From NCBI RefSeq assembly GCF_033100795.1, contig NZ_JAWLVI010000002.1:310001-374000 (forward strand): a stretch of 64,000 nt of DNA, written 5' to 3'. Positions 35,138-43,751 of the stretch are shown here, piece by piece. The position numbers and the translations under genes are program-made. Position 1 is the stretch's first letter, and each line of letters starts with the position of its first letter. The notes beneath the pieces were generated by a model, which saw only the letters and a list, made by a program, of their open reading frames with translations, made no database searches and was not told where the DNA came from. Origin of the DNA: Pseudothioclava sp033100795. GTDB taxonomy: Bacteria > Pseudomonadota > Alphaproteobacteria > Rhodobacterales > Rhodobacteraceae.

Positions 35138-35779
35138 TCAAGCTTTCAGGCCGATCGGGCAGCTGACACCGGTGCCGCCGATGCCGCAATAGCCCTCTGG
35201 ATTCTTGGCGAGGTATTGCTGGTGGTAGTCCTCGGCAAAGTAGAAAACGGGGGCATCCAGAACCTCGGTCGTAACCGCGCCATAGCCCGCTGCCGCCAGA
35301 CGTTCGGCGTAGCGCGCGCGGCTTTCCTTGGCGGCGGTCTTTTGCGCCTCGGTCGTGGTGTAGATGCCCGAGCGATACTGCGTGCCCTGATCGTTGCCTT
35401 GGCGCATCCCCTGCGTCGGGTCGTGGTTTTCCCAGAATGTGCGCAAGAGCGTGTCGTAGCTGATTTTCGCGGGATCAAAGACCACGCGGACAACCTCGTT
35501 ATGGCCGGTCATGCCGGTGCAGACCTCTTTATAGGTCGGGTTGGGGGTAAGGCCGCCCGCATAGCCGACCATCGTCAGCCAGACGCCGTCCAGTTGCCAG
35601 AAAATCCGCTCCACGCCCCAGAAGCAGCCCATACCGAAAATCGCCTCTTCCATGCCTTCGGGAACGGGGCCACGCAGATTGCGGTGCCACAGGAAATGCG
35701 GCTCGGTCAGGGGCATCGGTTCGGCGCGGCCTGCAAGGGCTTCGGCGGCGTTGGGAAGCTGGGTCGGTCTGGCGGTCAT
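35138..35779 (-). CDS. msrA: Peptide methionine-S-sulfoxide reductase MsrA
   Basis: 213 residues. The catalytic GCFWG motif (as GMGCFWGVER near residue 50) is present. VGYAGGLTPNPTYKEVCTG and GNDQGTQYRSGIYTT are family blocks. It reduces the S form of methionine sulfoxide. The C-terminus GYCGIGGTGVSCPIGLKA carries cysteines that can act as resolving residues. Cytoplasmic, with no signal peptide. Confidence 0.96.
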   Translation of the reverse strand: MTARPTQLPNAAEALAGRAEPMPLTEPHFLWHRNLRGPVPEGMEEAIFGMGCFWGVERIFWQLDGVWLTMVGYAGGLTPNPTYKEVCTGMTGHNEVVRVVFDPAKISYDTLLRTFWENHDPTQGMRQGNDQGTQYRSGIYTTTEAQKTAAKESRARYAERLAAAGYGAVTTEVLDAPVFYFAEDYHQQYLAKNPEGYCGIGGTGVSCPIGLKA

Positions 35780-35832
35780 TGGGGCTCTCCTTTGGAGACA
35801 AATCTAGAAGCCTGCGCGCCGAATTCCAGAGG

Positions 35833-37053
35833 CTATCGCGAGGAGAGCACGGTCTCGTGCCCTTTCGACGGGTGGCGCGGGATCAGAAAGGCCAGCCCCA
35901 TCGAACAGAGCGCTAACCCCGCCGCCAAGGCAAAAACCAGAGGCGGCGACTGCACCCAAAGGTAGCCCAGAAGCGCGGGCAGGAAAACGGCGGCGATATG
36001 GTTGATGGTGAACGCTACCGCTGCGGTGGGCGCGATGTCCTGCGGATCGGCGATCTTCTGGAAATAGGTCCGCATCGCAAAGGCCAGCGCGAAAAAGATG
36101 TGATCGACCACATACAGCGCCGCCGCCAGCCAGACCGGCCAGTCGAACCAGTAAAGCCCGCCATAAAGCACGAAAATCACCACCAGCCCGGCATATTCGA
36201 AGATCAGCGCGCGGCGCTCGCCAAAGCGCCCGACGAGTTTTCCCATCTTTGGGGCCAGCGCCATATTGGCGAGGAAGTTGATCAGGAACAGCCCCGTGAC
36301 CTCGTGGACCTGAAAGCCGAATTTCTCGACCATCATAAAGGCCGCGAACACCACAAAGATTTGCCGACGGGCACCGGCTACCATTTGCAGCGCGTAATAC
36401 AGCCAGTAGCGCCGCCGCAGGACAAAGGTCTTCAACTGCGGCTCGCGGGCCTGAAACTGCGGGTAAAGCAGCGCGGCCAGAACGGCGATGACAAAGGTCG
36501 CCCCGCCCGAAACTGCGTAGACAAAGCCGTAGCTCAGATCGAAAGCCTTCCACGTTACGACCAGTGCACCATAGGCCAGAAGTGATGCAGCAGAGCCCAC
36601 GGCAACAACGCGCCCCAAGGTCTCGGGGGCGCGCTCGCGGTCAATCCATTGCAGTTGCAGCGACTGGTTGACCGTTTCGAAATAGTGGAACCCGATTGAG
36701 GAGAGCATCGTCACCACAAGGATGCCGCCAAAGCCGGGGAAAAGCGCCGTGACCGCGGTCGATGCCCCCAGAAGCATCAGCGCCAAAAGTGCCAGCCATT
36801 GTTCGCGCAAGAGCCACAGCACGACGATCACGCCGATTGCCAGAAACCCCGGCACTTCGCGCAGGCTGTGCAGCCAGCCGATCTCGCGGCCGGTGAAGCC
36901 CGCGATCTCGATGACGAAGTTGTTTAGCAGCGCCGACCATGTGGCAAAGGCGATCGGCATCGCCGCCGCCATCACATAGAGCAAAACGTCCGGTTGCTGC
37001 CAGCGCGGCAGGGCGTGGGCTTCGTCAAGCGAAATGGTGCGCGTCAGGTTCAT
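35833..37053 (-). CDS. MFS transporter
   Basis: 406 residues with about 12 hydrophobic segments in two halves. A cytoplasmic central region contains YPQFQAREPQLKTFVLRRRY. The N-terminal TM1 begins LLYVMAAAMPIAFATWSALL. The family is the major facilitator superfamily, but the typical sugar or drug signatures are not distinct, so the substrate is unknown. It is divergent from the YeeE gene with about 110 bp between starts. The ATG at 37053 is preferred to the longer frame from 37131. Confidence 0.8.
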   Translation of the reverse strand: MNLTRTISLDEAHALPRWQQPDVLLYVMAAAMPIAFATWSALLNNFVIEIAGFTGREIGWLHSLREVPGFLAIGVIVVLWLLREQWLALLALMLLGASTAVTALFPGFGGILVVTMLSSIGFHYFETVNQSLQLQWIDRERAPETLGRVVAVGSAASLLAYGALVVTWKAFDLSYGFVYAVSGGATFVIAVLAALLYPQFQAREPQLKTFVLRRRYWLYYALQMVAGARRQIFVVFAAFMMVEKFGFQVHEVTGLFLINFLANMALAPKMGKLVGRFGERRALIFEYAGLVVIFVLYGGLYWFDWPVWLAAALYVVDHIFFALAFAMRTYFQKIADPQDIAPTAAVAFTINHIAAVFLPALLGYLWVQSPPLVFALAAGLALCSMGLAFLIPRHPSKGHETVLSSR

Positions 37054-37166
37054 GTTTCGCGGATACGCCTTGCGTTCGGGCCATGCAAGCGGCTGATGCA
37101 AATCAAGGGCGACATATTCCGAAAACGGCATATACTGGGCTGGTATGCGGCGCAGGGAGAGGTGTC

Positions 37167-38234
37167 ATGGATATTGTCGGGATTGTCGAGGCCATTGGCG
37201 AGGGGCCGACGGCTGCCCTGTTCGGGCTGGTGACCGGCATCATCTTTGGCATCGCGGCGCAGCGGTCGAATTTCTGCCTTCGCGCCGCAACGGTCGAATT
37301 TGCGCGGGGTAAGCTTGGCGGCAAGGTCGCGGTCTGGCTTTTGACCTTTTCGACGGCCGTGGTCTGGGTGCAGGGCGCGCAGTTGCTTGGCCTGTTTCGC
37401 GGGATCGACAGCCGGATCATGTCGGTGCCCGGTTCGTGGTCGGGGGCGATTATCGGCGGGCTGATATTCGGCGCGGGCATGGTGATGGCGCGGGGGTGCT
37501 CGGGGCGGCTGTTGGTGCTGGCCTCGACAGGCAACCTGCGGTCGGTCGTATCGGGGCTGATTTTCGCCGTGACCGCGCAGATGAGCCTCAAGGGTATTCT
37601 GGCGCCATACCGTGACCAGTTGGCGGGGCTTTGGGTCACGCCGGGCGGCGAGAACGTGTCGCTTTTGACCGCGTTGCGCCTGCCGGACTGGTCGGGGCTG
37701 GCGTTGGGCGTCGCGGTGGCGGCGCTTGCGTTATATCTGTCGCTGAAAAACCGGATCGGGCCGAAGATCCTGATCTTCGCCTCGGGGGTGGGGTTTGCGG
37801 TGGCGGTCGGTTGGGTGCTGACGTGGTCATTGGCGCAGGTGGCATTTGATCCGGTGCCGGTGACTTCGGCGACCTTCTCGGGGCCGTCCGCGAATACGCT
37901 GATGTTCTTCCTCGACCGCAACGCGGTGCTGGAGTTCGACGTGGGGTTGGTGCCGGGCGTCGTAGTGGGGGCGTTCCTGTCGTCGCTGTTTGCGCGTGAA
38001 TTTGCGTGGCAGGGGTTCGACAGCGTGCCGGTGATGCGCCGCTCGATGATCGGGGCGGTGCTGATGGGGTTTGGTGCCATGCTGGCGGGGGGCTGTGCTA
38101 TCGGCAACGGTGTGACGGGCGGCTCGGTCTTTGCGGCAACCGCGTGGCTGGCGCTGTTTTGCATGTGGGTGGGCGCGGTGCTGACCGATTTCCTGCTCGA
38201 TCAGCGTAGCCTGTCACCCGAGGCCGCCTGCTAA
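37167..38234 (+). CDS. YeeE/YedE family membrane protein (thiosulfate transporter-like)
   Basis: 355 residues with about nine hydrophobic segments and two YeeE/Sulf_transp repeats. The conserved cysteines lie in AQRSNFCLRAATVEF, MARGCSGRLLVLASTGNLRS and AGGCAIGNGVTGGS. In thiosulfate importers of this family (TsuA), such cysteines pass thiosulfate through the pore by transient S-S contact. No TsuB/TusA-like gene adjoins it, so the exact sulfur compound is open. GGGAGAGG precedes the ATG at 37167. Its end overlaps the convergent priA gene by 4 nt. Confidence 0.82.
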   Translation: MDIVGIVEAIGEGPTAALFGLVTGIIFGIAAQRSNFCLRAATVEFARGKLGGKVAVWLLTFSTAVVWVQGAQLLGLFRGIDSRIMSVPGSWSGAIIGGLIFGAGMVMARGCSGRLLVLASTGNLRSVVSGLIFAVTAQMSLKGILAPYRDQLAGLWVTPGGENVSLLTALRLPDWSGLALGVAVAALALYLSLKNRIGPKILIFASGVGFAVAVGWVLTWSLAQVAFDPVPVTSATFSGPSANTLMFFLDRNAVLEFDVGLVPGVVVGAFLSSLFAREFAWQGFDSVPVMRRSMIGAVLMGFGAMLAGGCAIGNGVTGGSVFAATAWLALFCMWVGAVLTDFLLDQRSLSPEAAC

Positions 38235-40420
38235 AGGAAGCTCTGCGGGTCGATGTCGATCTGAAGGCGCACCTGATTGGGCAGTTTGACCTGCCGGACC
38301 CATGCTTTCAGCGCGCGTTGTAGCGGCGCGGATTTGTCCGCCTTGACCAGTAGCCGCACGCGGTGGCGCCCGCGAACCCGCGCAATTGGCGCAGGGGCGG
38401 GGCCGAAAACCTGCGCGCCGATCTGCTGCAAGGGGCCAGTGCGGCGGGCCAGATCGTTGCCGATTTCAAAGAGCGGTTGCACCTCGGGGCCGGACAGGAT
38501 GATCCCCGCCATCCGGCCGTAGGGAGGCACGCCCTGCGCTTCGCGTTGCGCGGCCTCGGCGCGCCAGAAGGCCTCTTCGTCGCCGCCCAGAATCGCGCGG
38601 ATTACGGGATGCTCGGGCTGATAGGTCTGCAACAGCGCGACGCCCGGTTTCTCGGCGCGGCCCGCGCGGCCCGCGACTTGACGCATCAGTTGAAAGGTGC
38701 GTTCCGCCGCGCGCAGGTCCGAGCCTTGCAGCCCGAGATCCGCGTCGATCACGCCGACAAGGGTCAACTTGGGGAAGTTGTGCCCCTTTGCGACAATCTG
38801 GGTGCCGATGATGATGTCCGCGCCGCCCTGCGCGATAGTCTCGATCGCGTCTTTGAGCGCACGCGCCGTGGTGAACAGATCCGAGGACAACACCGCCACG
38901 CGGGCATCGGGGAAGCGTTCGGCCACCTCTTCGGCAAGGCGTTCGACGCCCGGCCCGACGGGGGCAAGGCGGCCCTCGACATTGCAGCTTGGGCAGGCGG
39001 TGGGAATGGGTTTCGTTTCGCCGCACTGGTGGCAGACGAGGCGTTTGAGGAATCTGTGTTCCACCATCCGCGCATCGCAATGATCGCAGCCGATCTGATG
39101 CCCGCAGGCGCGGCAGATCGTGACGGGGGCATAGCCGCGGCGATTGAGGAACAGCATCGCCTGTTCGCCCTTGCTGATCCGGTCCAGCACCGCGCCGACA
39201 AGCGAGGGGGAGATCCAGTGGACGTTTTCGATCCGCTCGTCGCGCATGTCGATAGCGCGCATGTCGGGCAATTGCGAGGCGCCGAACCGCGCGGCCAGAT
39301 CGACGCGCTTATACTTGCCCGTTTCCGCGTTCACCCAGCTTTCAAGTGACGGGGTTGCCGATGCCAGCACGACCTGCGCATCGGCATAAGAGGCACGCAG
39401 AACAGCCATGTCGCGGGCGGAATAAAGCGCGCCTTCCTCTTGTTTATAGGAGGTGTCGTGTTCCTCATCGACGACGATCAGCCCAAGGTCGCGAAATGGC
39501 AGGAACAGCGCCGAGCGCGCGCCGACGACAAGCTGCACCTCGCCAAGGGCGGCCATTTTCCACAGCCTGCGGCGTTCGGACTGGGTCGCGCCCGAGTGCC
39601 ATTCGCCGGGCCGCGCGCCAAAACGCTCTTCGACGCGGGCCAGAAACTCGCTGGTCAGCGCGATCTCGGGCAAAAGAACCAGCGCCTGTCGGCCGCGTTT
39701 CAGGCATTCGGCAACGGCCTCAAGGTAAACCTCGGTTTTGCCTGAGCCGGTGACGCCTTTCAGAAGCACGGTGCCAAACCGCCCGCCGCTTTCGCGGAGC
39801 GCCGCCGCCGCCTGCGCCTGATCGTCAGAGAGCGCTTTGCCTGCGCGGAGCGGATCAAGGCGGGGATAGGGGGCGTCGCGCGGCACTTCGGCCTCGATCA
39901 GCGCGCCCGCTTTTGCCAGCCCTTTGACGACCTGAGTGGTCACGCCCGCCGCCTGCGCCAGTTCGCCAAGGTAGAACCCCGCGCCGCCATGATCGCGCAG
40001 CACCTCCAGCACGCGTTCGCGCGCATCGGTCATGCGGTCAGGCAGCGTCTCGCCAAGGCGGAACACCTTGCGCGCACCCGGTGCATCGAACAGCCCCGGC
40101 GTGCGGGTTGCCAAACGCAGCATCGCGGGTAGCGACGTCATCGTATACTCGCCCATGCGGATCAGAAAAGCGCGCAGTTCCTCGCTCATCGGCGGCACAT
40201 CAAGGACGCGATAGACAGACCGCAGGCGCGCGGCCTCGAACCGGCCATCGCCCGCGCCCCAGACGACGCCCATCACCTTGCGCGGCCCCAAGGGCACCTC
40301 GACAAAGGCGCCCAGAAAACACCCGCCTTCGGGCGCCAGATAGTCCAAAGGCCGCCCGATTGGCTCGGCGGTCAGAACCGAGAGGCGGGCGCCTTCGTCA
40401 AACCAGCTTTGCGCGCTCAT
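38231..40420 (-). CDS. priA: Primosomal protein N' (replication restart helicase PriA)
   Basis: 729 residues. The helicase core has Walker A GVTGSGKTEVYLE, the DEEH box (LIVVDEEHDTSYKQEE) and SATPSLESW. The zinc-binding cysteines appear in CRACGHQIGCDHCDARM, CHQCGE and CPSC. The N-terminal 3'-DNA-binding domain starts LSVLTAEPIGRPLDYLAPEG. It restarts collapsed replication forks. The start at 40420 follows family length. Convergent with the YeeE gene and divergent from the transaldolase. Confidence 0.95.
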   Translation of the reverse strand: MSAQSWFDEGARLSVLTAEPIGRPLDYLAPEGGCFLGAFVEVPLGPRKVMGVVWGAGDGRFEAARLRSVYRVLDVPPMSEELRAFLIRMGEYTMTSLPAMLRLATRTPGLFDAPGARKVFRLGETLPDRMTDARERVLEVLRDHGGAGFYLGELAQAAGVTTQVVKGLAKAGALIEAEVPRDAPYPRLDPLRAGKALSDDQAQAAAALRESGGRFGTVLLKGVTGSGKTEVYLEAVAECLKRGRQALVLLPEIALTSEFLARVEERFGARPGEWHSGATQSERRRLWKMAALGEVQLVVGARSALFLPFRDLGLIVVDEEHDTSYKQEEGALYSARDMAVLRASYADAQVVLASATPSLESWVNAETGKYKRVDLAARFGASQLPDMRAIDMRDERIENVHWISPSLVGAVLDRISKGEQAMLFLNRRGYAPVTICRACGHQIGCDHCDARMVEHRFLKRLVCHQCGETKPIPTACPSCNVEGRLAPVGPGVERLAEEVAERFPDARVAVLSSDLFTTARALKDAIETIAQGGADIIIGTQIVAKGHNFPKLTLVGVIDADLGLQGSDLRAAERTFQLMRQVAGRAGRAEKPGVALLQTYQPEHPVIRAILGGDEEAFWRAEAAQREAQGVPPYGRMAGIILSGPEVQPLFEIGNDLARRTGPLQQIGAQVFGPAPAPIARVRGRHRVRLLVKADKSAPLQRALKAWVRQVKLPNQVRLQIDIDPQSFL

Positions 40421-40522
40421 GCGGCCCCCGTTTCCGGCTCTGGGCAATTGTGTAACCTGCGCTCTTTCCCGCGCCCGCCTTTTGCGCTATCACCCGCGCG
40501 AAATCTGGCTTGGAGACCTCCC

Positions 40523-41176
40523 ATGAAATTCTTCGTCGATACCGCCGATGTTGCCGCGATCAAGGAACTGAACGATCTTGGCATGGTCGATGGCGTGACC
40601 ACCAACCCGTCGCTGATCCTGAAATCGGGCCGCGACATCATCGAAGTGACCAAAGAGATCTGCGACATGGTCGAAGGCCCGGTCTCGGCCGAGGTCGTGG
40701 CGACCGACGCCAAGGAAATGATCGCAGAAGGTCTGAAGCTGGCCAAGATCGCCTCCAATATCGCGATCAAGGTTCCGCTGACCTGGGATGGCCTGACCGC
40801 ATGTAAGGCTTTCGCATCCGAAGGCCACATGGTCAACGTCACTCTGTGTTTCTCGGCCGCTCAGGCGATCCTTGCGGCCAAAGCTGGCGCGAGCTTCATC
40901 TCGCCCTTCATCGGCCGTCTGGACGACATCAACCTTGATGGTATGCAGCTGATCGAGGACATCCGCACCATCTATGACAACTACGCCTTCGAGACGGAAA
41001 TCCTTGCCGCCTCGATCCGCAACGTGAACCACATCACCGATGCGGCCCGTATTGGCGCCGACGTGATCACCGCGCCGCCCGCCGTTATCAAGGCGATGGC
41101 GAACCATGTGCTGACCGACAAGGGTCTCGACCAGTTCCTGAAGGACTGGGCCAAGACCGGCCAAAAGATCGTCTGA
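40523..41176 (+). CDS. Fructose-6-phosphate aldolase / small transaldolase
   Basis: 217 residues, the short class of transaldolase. The N-terminus MKFFVDTADVAAIKELNDLG, VTTNPSLILKSG, the Schiff-base lysine in IASNIAIKVPLTWDG and SFISPFIGRLDDI are all typical. Members act either as Fsa or as single-domain transaldolase; which one applies cannot be read. A strong terminator follows, so it is probably a single-gene transcript. Confidence 0.88.
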   Translation: MKFFVDTADVAAIKELNDLGMVDGVTTNPSLILKSGRDIIEVTKEICDMVEGPVSAEVVATDAKEMIAEGLKLAKIASNIAIKVPLTWDGLTACKAFASEGHMVNVTLCFSAAQAILAAKAGASFISPFIGRLDDINLDGMQLIEDIRTIYDNYAFETEILAASIRNVNHITDAARIGADVITAPPAVIKAMANHVLTDKGLDQFLKDWAKTGQKIV

Positions 41177-41185
41177 TCCGAGACA

Positions 41186-41211
41186 GGCCCGCCACACTGG
41201 CGGGCCTTTTT
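41186..41211 (+). terminator. Terminator after the small transaldolase
   Basis: A perfect 8-bp stem GGCCCGCC / GGCGGGCC with an ACACT loop is followed by TTTTT. It begins 10 nt beyond the stop codon. Confidence 0.9.
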
Positions 41212-41297
41212 CGTTACGGTGCAAATCAGGGCTGCTTTTCGCGCGAAATTATGGCAGGTTGGCCAAAACCAAGCCGTAAGAACAGGCGAACACAGGC

Positions 41298-42002
41298 ATG
41301 AGCGAAACAGCACTCGCAGATCAACTGCGCGAAAAGATCATTTCCGACCCGGACGTTATTCTGGAAGACCGCGATCTGATGCGGGCCTTGATCGTTGCGA
41401 ATGAACGCGCGATGGGGTCGAATATCATCGACCTGCGCGGCGTGGCGATGGAGCGACTTGAGGCGCGGCTCGACCGTCTTGAGGATACGCATCGGTCGGT
41501 CATTGCGGCGGCTTATGAGAATCTGGCGGGCACCAATCAGGTGCATCGTGCGATTTTGCGGATGCTCGATCCGTTTGATTTCGAGAATTTCCTGAAAAAC
41601 CTCGGCTCCGAGGTTTCCGAGATCCTGCGCGTCGATCAGGTGCGTCTGGTGCTTGAAAGCTTGCACTCCGAGCACGACCCTGCGCTGCGTCATCTGGGCG
41701 AGGTTCTGTGCGTGGCCGAGCCGGGCTTCATCAACGAATATATGCGCGCGGGTCGCAGCGGGTCTCCGCGCCCCGTCGTGCTGCGCCAGACCGTGCCGCA
41801 ATCCGAGGCGATTTATGGCGAGGCGGCGGGCTGGGTCCGCTCCGAGGCGTTGATGCGGCTCGATCTGGGCGAGGGACGCCTGCCGGGGCTTCTGGTCATG
41901 GGGGCGGAAGACCCGCATCAGTTCAAGCCCTCGCAGGGCACCGACCTTCTGTCCTTCTTTGCAGGCGTGTTCGAACGCACGATGCGCCGCTGGCTTAGCT
42001 GA
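41298..42002 (+). CDS. DUF484 family protein
   Basis: 234 residues. The N-terminal helices (IISDPDVILEDRDLMRALI and onward) lead into a GAF-like C-terminal domain; SDFLLF-type sequence is replaced here by GTDLLSFFAGVFERTMRRW. DUF484 proteins are widely found just upstream of xerC, and this one overlaps xerC by a single base (42002). The function is unknown. Cytoplasmic. Confidence 0.88.
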   Translation: MSETALADQLREKIISDPDVILEDRDLMRALIVANERAMGSNIIDLRGVAMERLEARLDRLEDTHRSVIAAAYENLAGTNQVHRAILRMLDPFDFENFLKNLGSEVSEILRVDQVRLVLESLHSEHDPALRHLGEVLCVAEPGFINEYMRAGRSGSPRPVVLRQTVPQSEAIYGEAAGWVRSEALMRLDLGEGRLPGLLVMGAEDPHQFKPSQGTDLLSFFAGVFERTMRRWLS

Positions 42003-42922
42003 TGACCGGCTGGTCGGCCGGGGCAGGGGATGCGCTTGCCAGATGGCTTGATCACCTCAAGGCGCTGGATGGGGCGTCGGCGCATACGCTTAAGGCCTAT
42101 CAGGCGGATGTTTCAGGGTTTCTGGGTTTTTTGCACAGTCACCACGGCGAAGGGCTGGGGGTGGCGCGGCTGTCGCAGGTCTCGCAATCCGATATGCGCT
42201 CGTGGATGGCGCATGAGCGCGGGCGGGGGCTGTCGTCGCGCTCGCTGGCGCGGGCGTTGTCGTCGGTCAAGGGGTTCATGCGCTGGCTGGCGGATCGCGA
42301 GAGGTTCGACCCGAGCCATGTCCTTGCGGCGCGCGCGCCCAAGTTCCAGCGCAAGCTGCCCCGCCCACTGGCCGAAGATGCCGCGCAGAAGATGATCGAA
42401 CAGGTCGACTTGCAAGCGATGGAGCCGTGGATCGCCGCGCGTGATGGCGCCGTCGTGACGCTGCTGTATGGCTGCGGGTTGCGGATTTCCGAAGCCTTGG
42501 GGCTGACCGGCGCAAGCTATCCGCTGCCCGAAGTGCTGCGTATCCGTGGCAAGGGTGACAAAGAGCGGATCGTGCCCGTTCTGCCCGCCGCGCGCGATGC
42601 GGTGGCCGAGTATGTGCGCCTGTGTCCCTATACGCTCGAAGAAGGCGCGGCCCTGTTTCGGGGTGCCCGTGGCGGCCCGCTGAACCCGCGCCTGATTGCC
42701 AAGGCGATGGAGCGCGCGCGTATGGCGCTTGGCTTGCCCGCTTCGGCCACGCCCCATGCAATGCGTCACTCGTTCGCGACGCATCTTCTGGCGGCTGGCG
42801 GCGACCTGCGCGCCATTCAGGAGCTTCTGGGCCATGCCAGCCTGTCGACCACGCAAATCTATACGGCGGTCGATAGCGCGCGTCTGATGGAAGTCTATCA
42901 AGCGGCCCATCCGCGCGCGTGA
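42002..42922 (+). CDS. xerC: Tyrosine recombinase XerC
   Basis: 306 residues. The SAM-like N-terminal core-binding domain is followed by the catalytic domain, with R in YGCGLRISEALGL, K in RGKGDKERIVPV, HXXR in HAMRHSFATHLL, H in LLGHASLSTTQ, and the nucleophile Y in IYTAVD. With XerD it resolves chromosome dimers at dif. The GTG/ATG issue is simple: ATG at 42002 within the DUF484 stop. The DUF484 neighbour supports XerC rather than a phage integrase. Confidence 0.93.
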   Translation: MTGWSAGAGDALARWLDHLKALDGASAHTLKAYQADVSGFLGFLHSHHGEGLGVARLSQVSQSDMRSWMAHERGRGLSSRSLARALSSVKGFMRWLADRERFDPSHVLAARAPKFQRKLPRPLAEDAAQKMIEQVDLQAMEPWIAARDGAVVTLLYGCGLRISEALGLTGASYPLPEVLRIRGKGDKERIVPVLPAARDAVAEYVRLCPYTLEEGAALFRGARGGPLNPRLIAKAMERARMALGLPASATPHAMRHSFATHLLAAGGDLRAIQELLGHASLSTTQIYTAVDSARLMEVYQAAHPRA

Positions 42923-42961
42923 TCCGGTTGCGCCGCTACGCTCTTTGAGGCATCAGGGGGC

Positions 42962-43660
42962 ATGGATATTCGTGTTAAAGCCCTCTCAGTGCACCTGCTC
43001 ACCGCAACCGGAGCGGTCCTGTCGATGCTGGCCCTTCTGGCGGCGGTCGAAGAAAAATGGAGCCTGATGTTCCTCTGGCTGGTGGTCGCGCTGTTCGTGG
43101 ATGGCGTAGATGGCCCGCTTGCGCGGCGCTATGATGTGAAAACGAATTTCCCGATCTATGACGGCGTCCTGATGGACCTGATCGTCGATTACCTGACCTA
43201 TGTTTTCATCCCCGCCTATGCGCTGTTCAAATCGGGTCTGCTGCCCGGCTGGACGGGATGGCTCGCGATTATCGCGATTACCTATGCGAGCGTGATCTAC
43301 TTCTCGGATACGCGCATGAAAACGAAGGATAATTCCTTCTCCGGATTTCCTGCGTGCTGGAACATGGTGGTGCTGGTCCTGTTCGCGCTGGAGCCGGGTT
43401 ACTGGGTTATTCTGGCGGTGGTTCTGGCGCTTTCGGTCGCGATGTTCCTGCCGTTGAAATTCATCCATCCGACGCGGACGATGCGCTGGCGCTGGCTGTC
43501 TCTGCCGATGGCGCTGGCCTGGACGGTTTTTGCCGGATGGGCCGCGTGGGTCGATTTTCACCCCGAAAGCTGGGCGCATTGGGGGCTGGTTGTGACCTCG
43601 GTCTATTTGCTGGCTGTCGGGATCGTGCAGCAGGCGACACCTTGGGGTGAGGCGCGCTAG
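42962..43660 (+). CDS. pcs: Phosphatidylcholine synthase
   Basis: 232 residues with about seven hydrophobic segments. The CDP-alcohol phosphotransferase motif DG-X2-DG-X8-G-X3-D-X3-D is read as VDGVDGPLARRYDVK and GVLMDLIVDYLTYVF. The long Pcs form condenses choline with CDP-diacylglycerol in the inner membrane. The presence of pcs is typical of Rhodobacter and Rhizobium relatives. No other choline genes adjoin. Confidence 0.88.
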   Translation: MDIRVKALSVHLLTATGAVLSMLALLAAVEEKWSLMFLWLVVALFVDGVDGPLARRYDVKTNFPIYDGVLMDLIVDYLTYVFIPAYALFKSGLLPGWTGWLAIIAITYASVIYFSDTRMKTKDNSFSGFPACWNMVVLVLFALEPGYWVILAVVLALSVAMFLPLKFIHPTRTMRWRWLSLPMALAWTVFAGWAAWVDFHPESWAHWGLVVTSVYLLAVGIVQQATPWGEAR

Positions 43661-43751
43661 GGGTTCGGGGTTGTAAACGCTCTAACTCAAATTTAATGAA
43701 TGCCCTTCATGGTTCATCACGCAAGCCCGAATCTTGGAGAGCGTGACTGAC

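Noticed and set aside
42002..42922. Phage or island integrase interpretation of the tyrosine recombinase
   Set aside because: The DUF484 partner, gene length and core motifs fit chromosomal XerC, and no mobile genes surround it.
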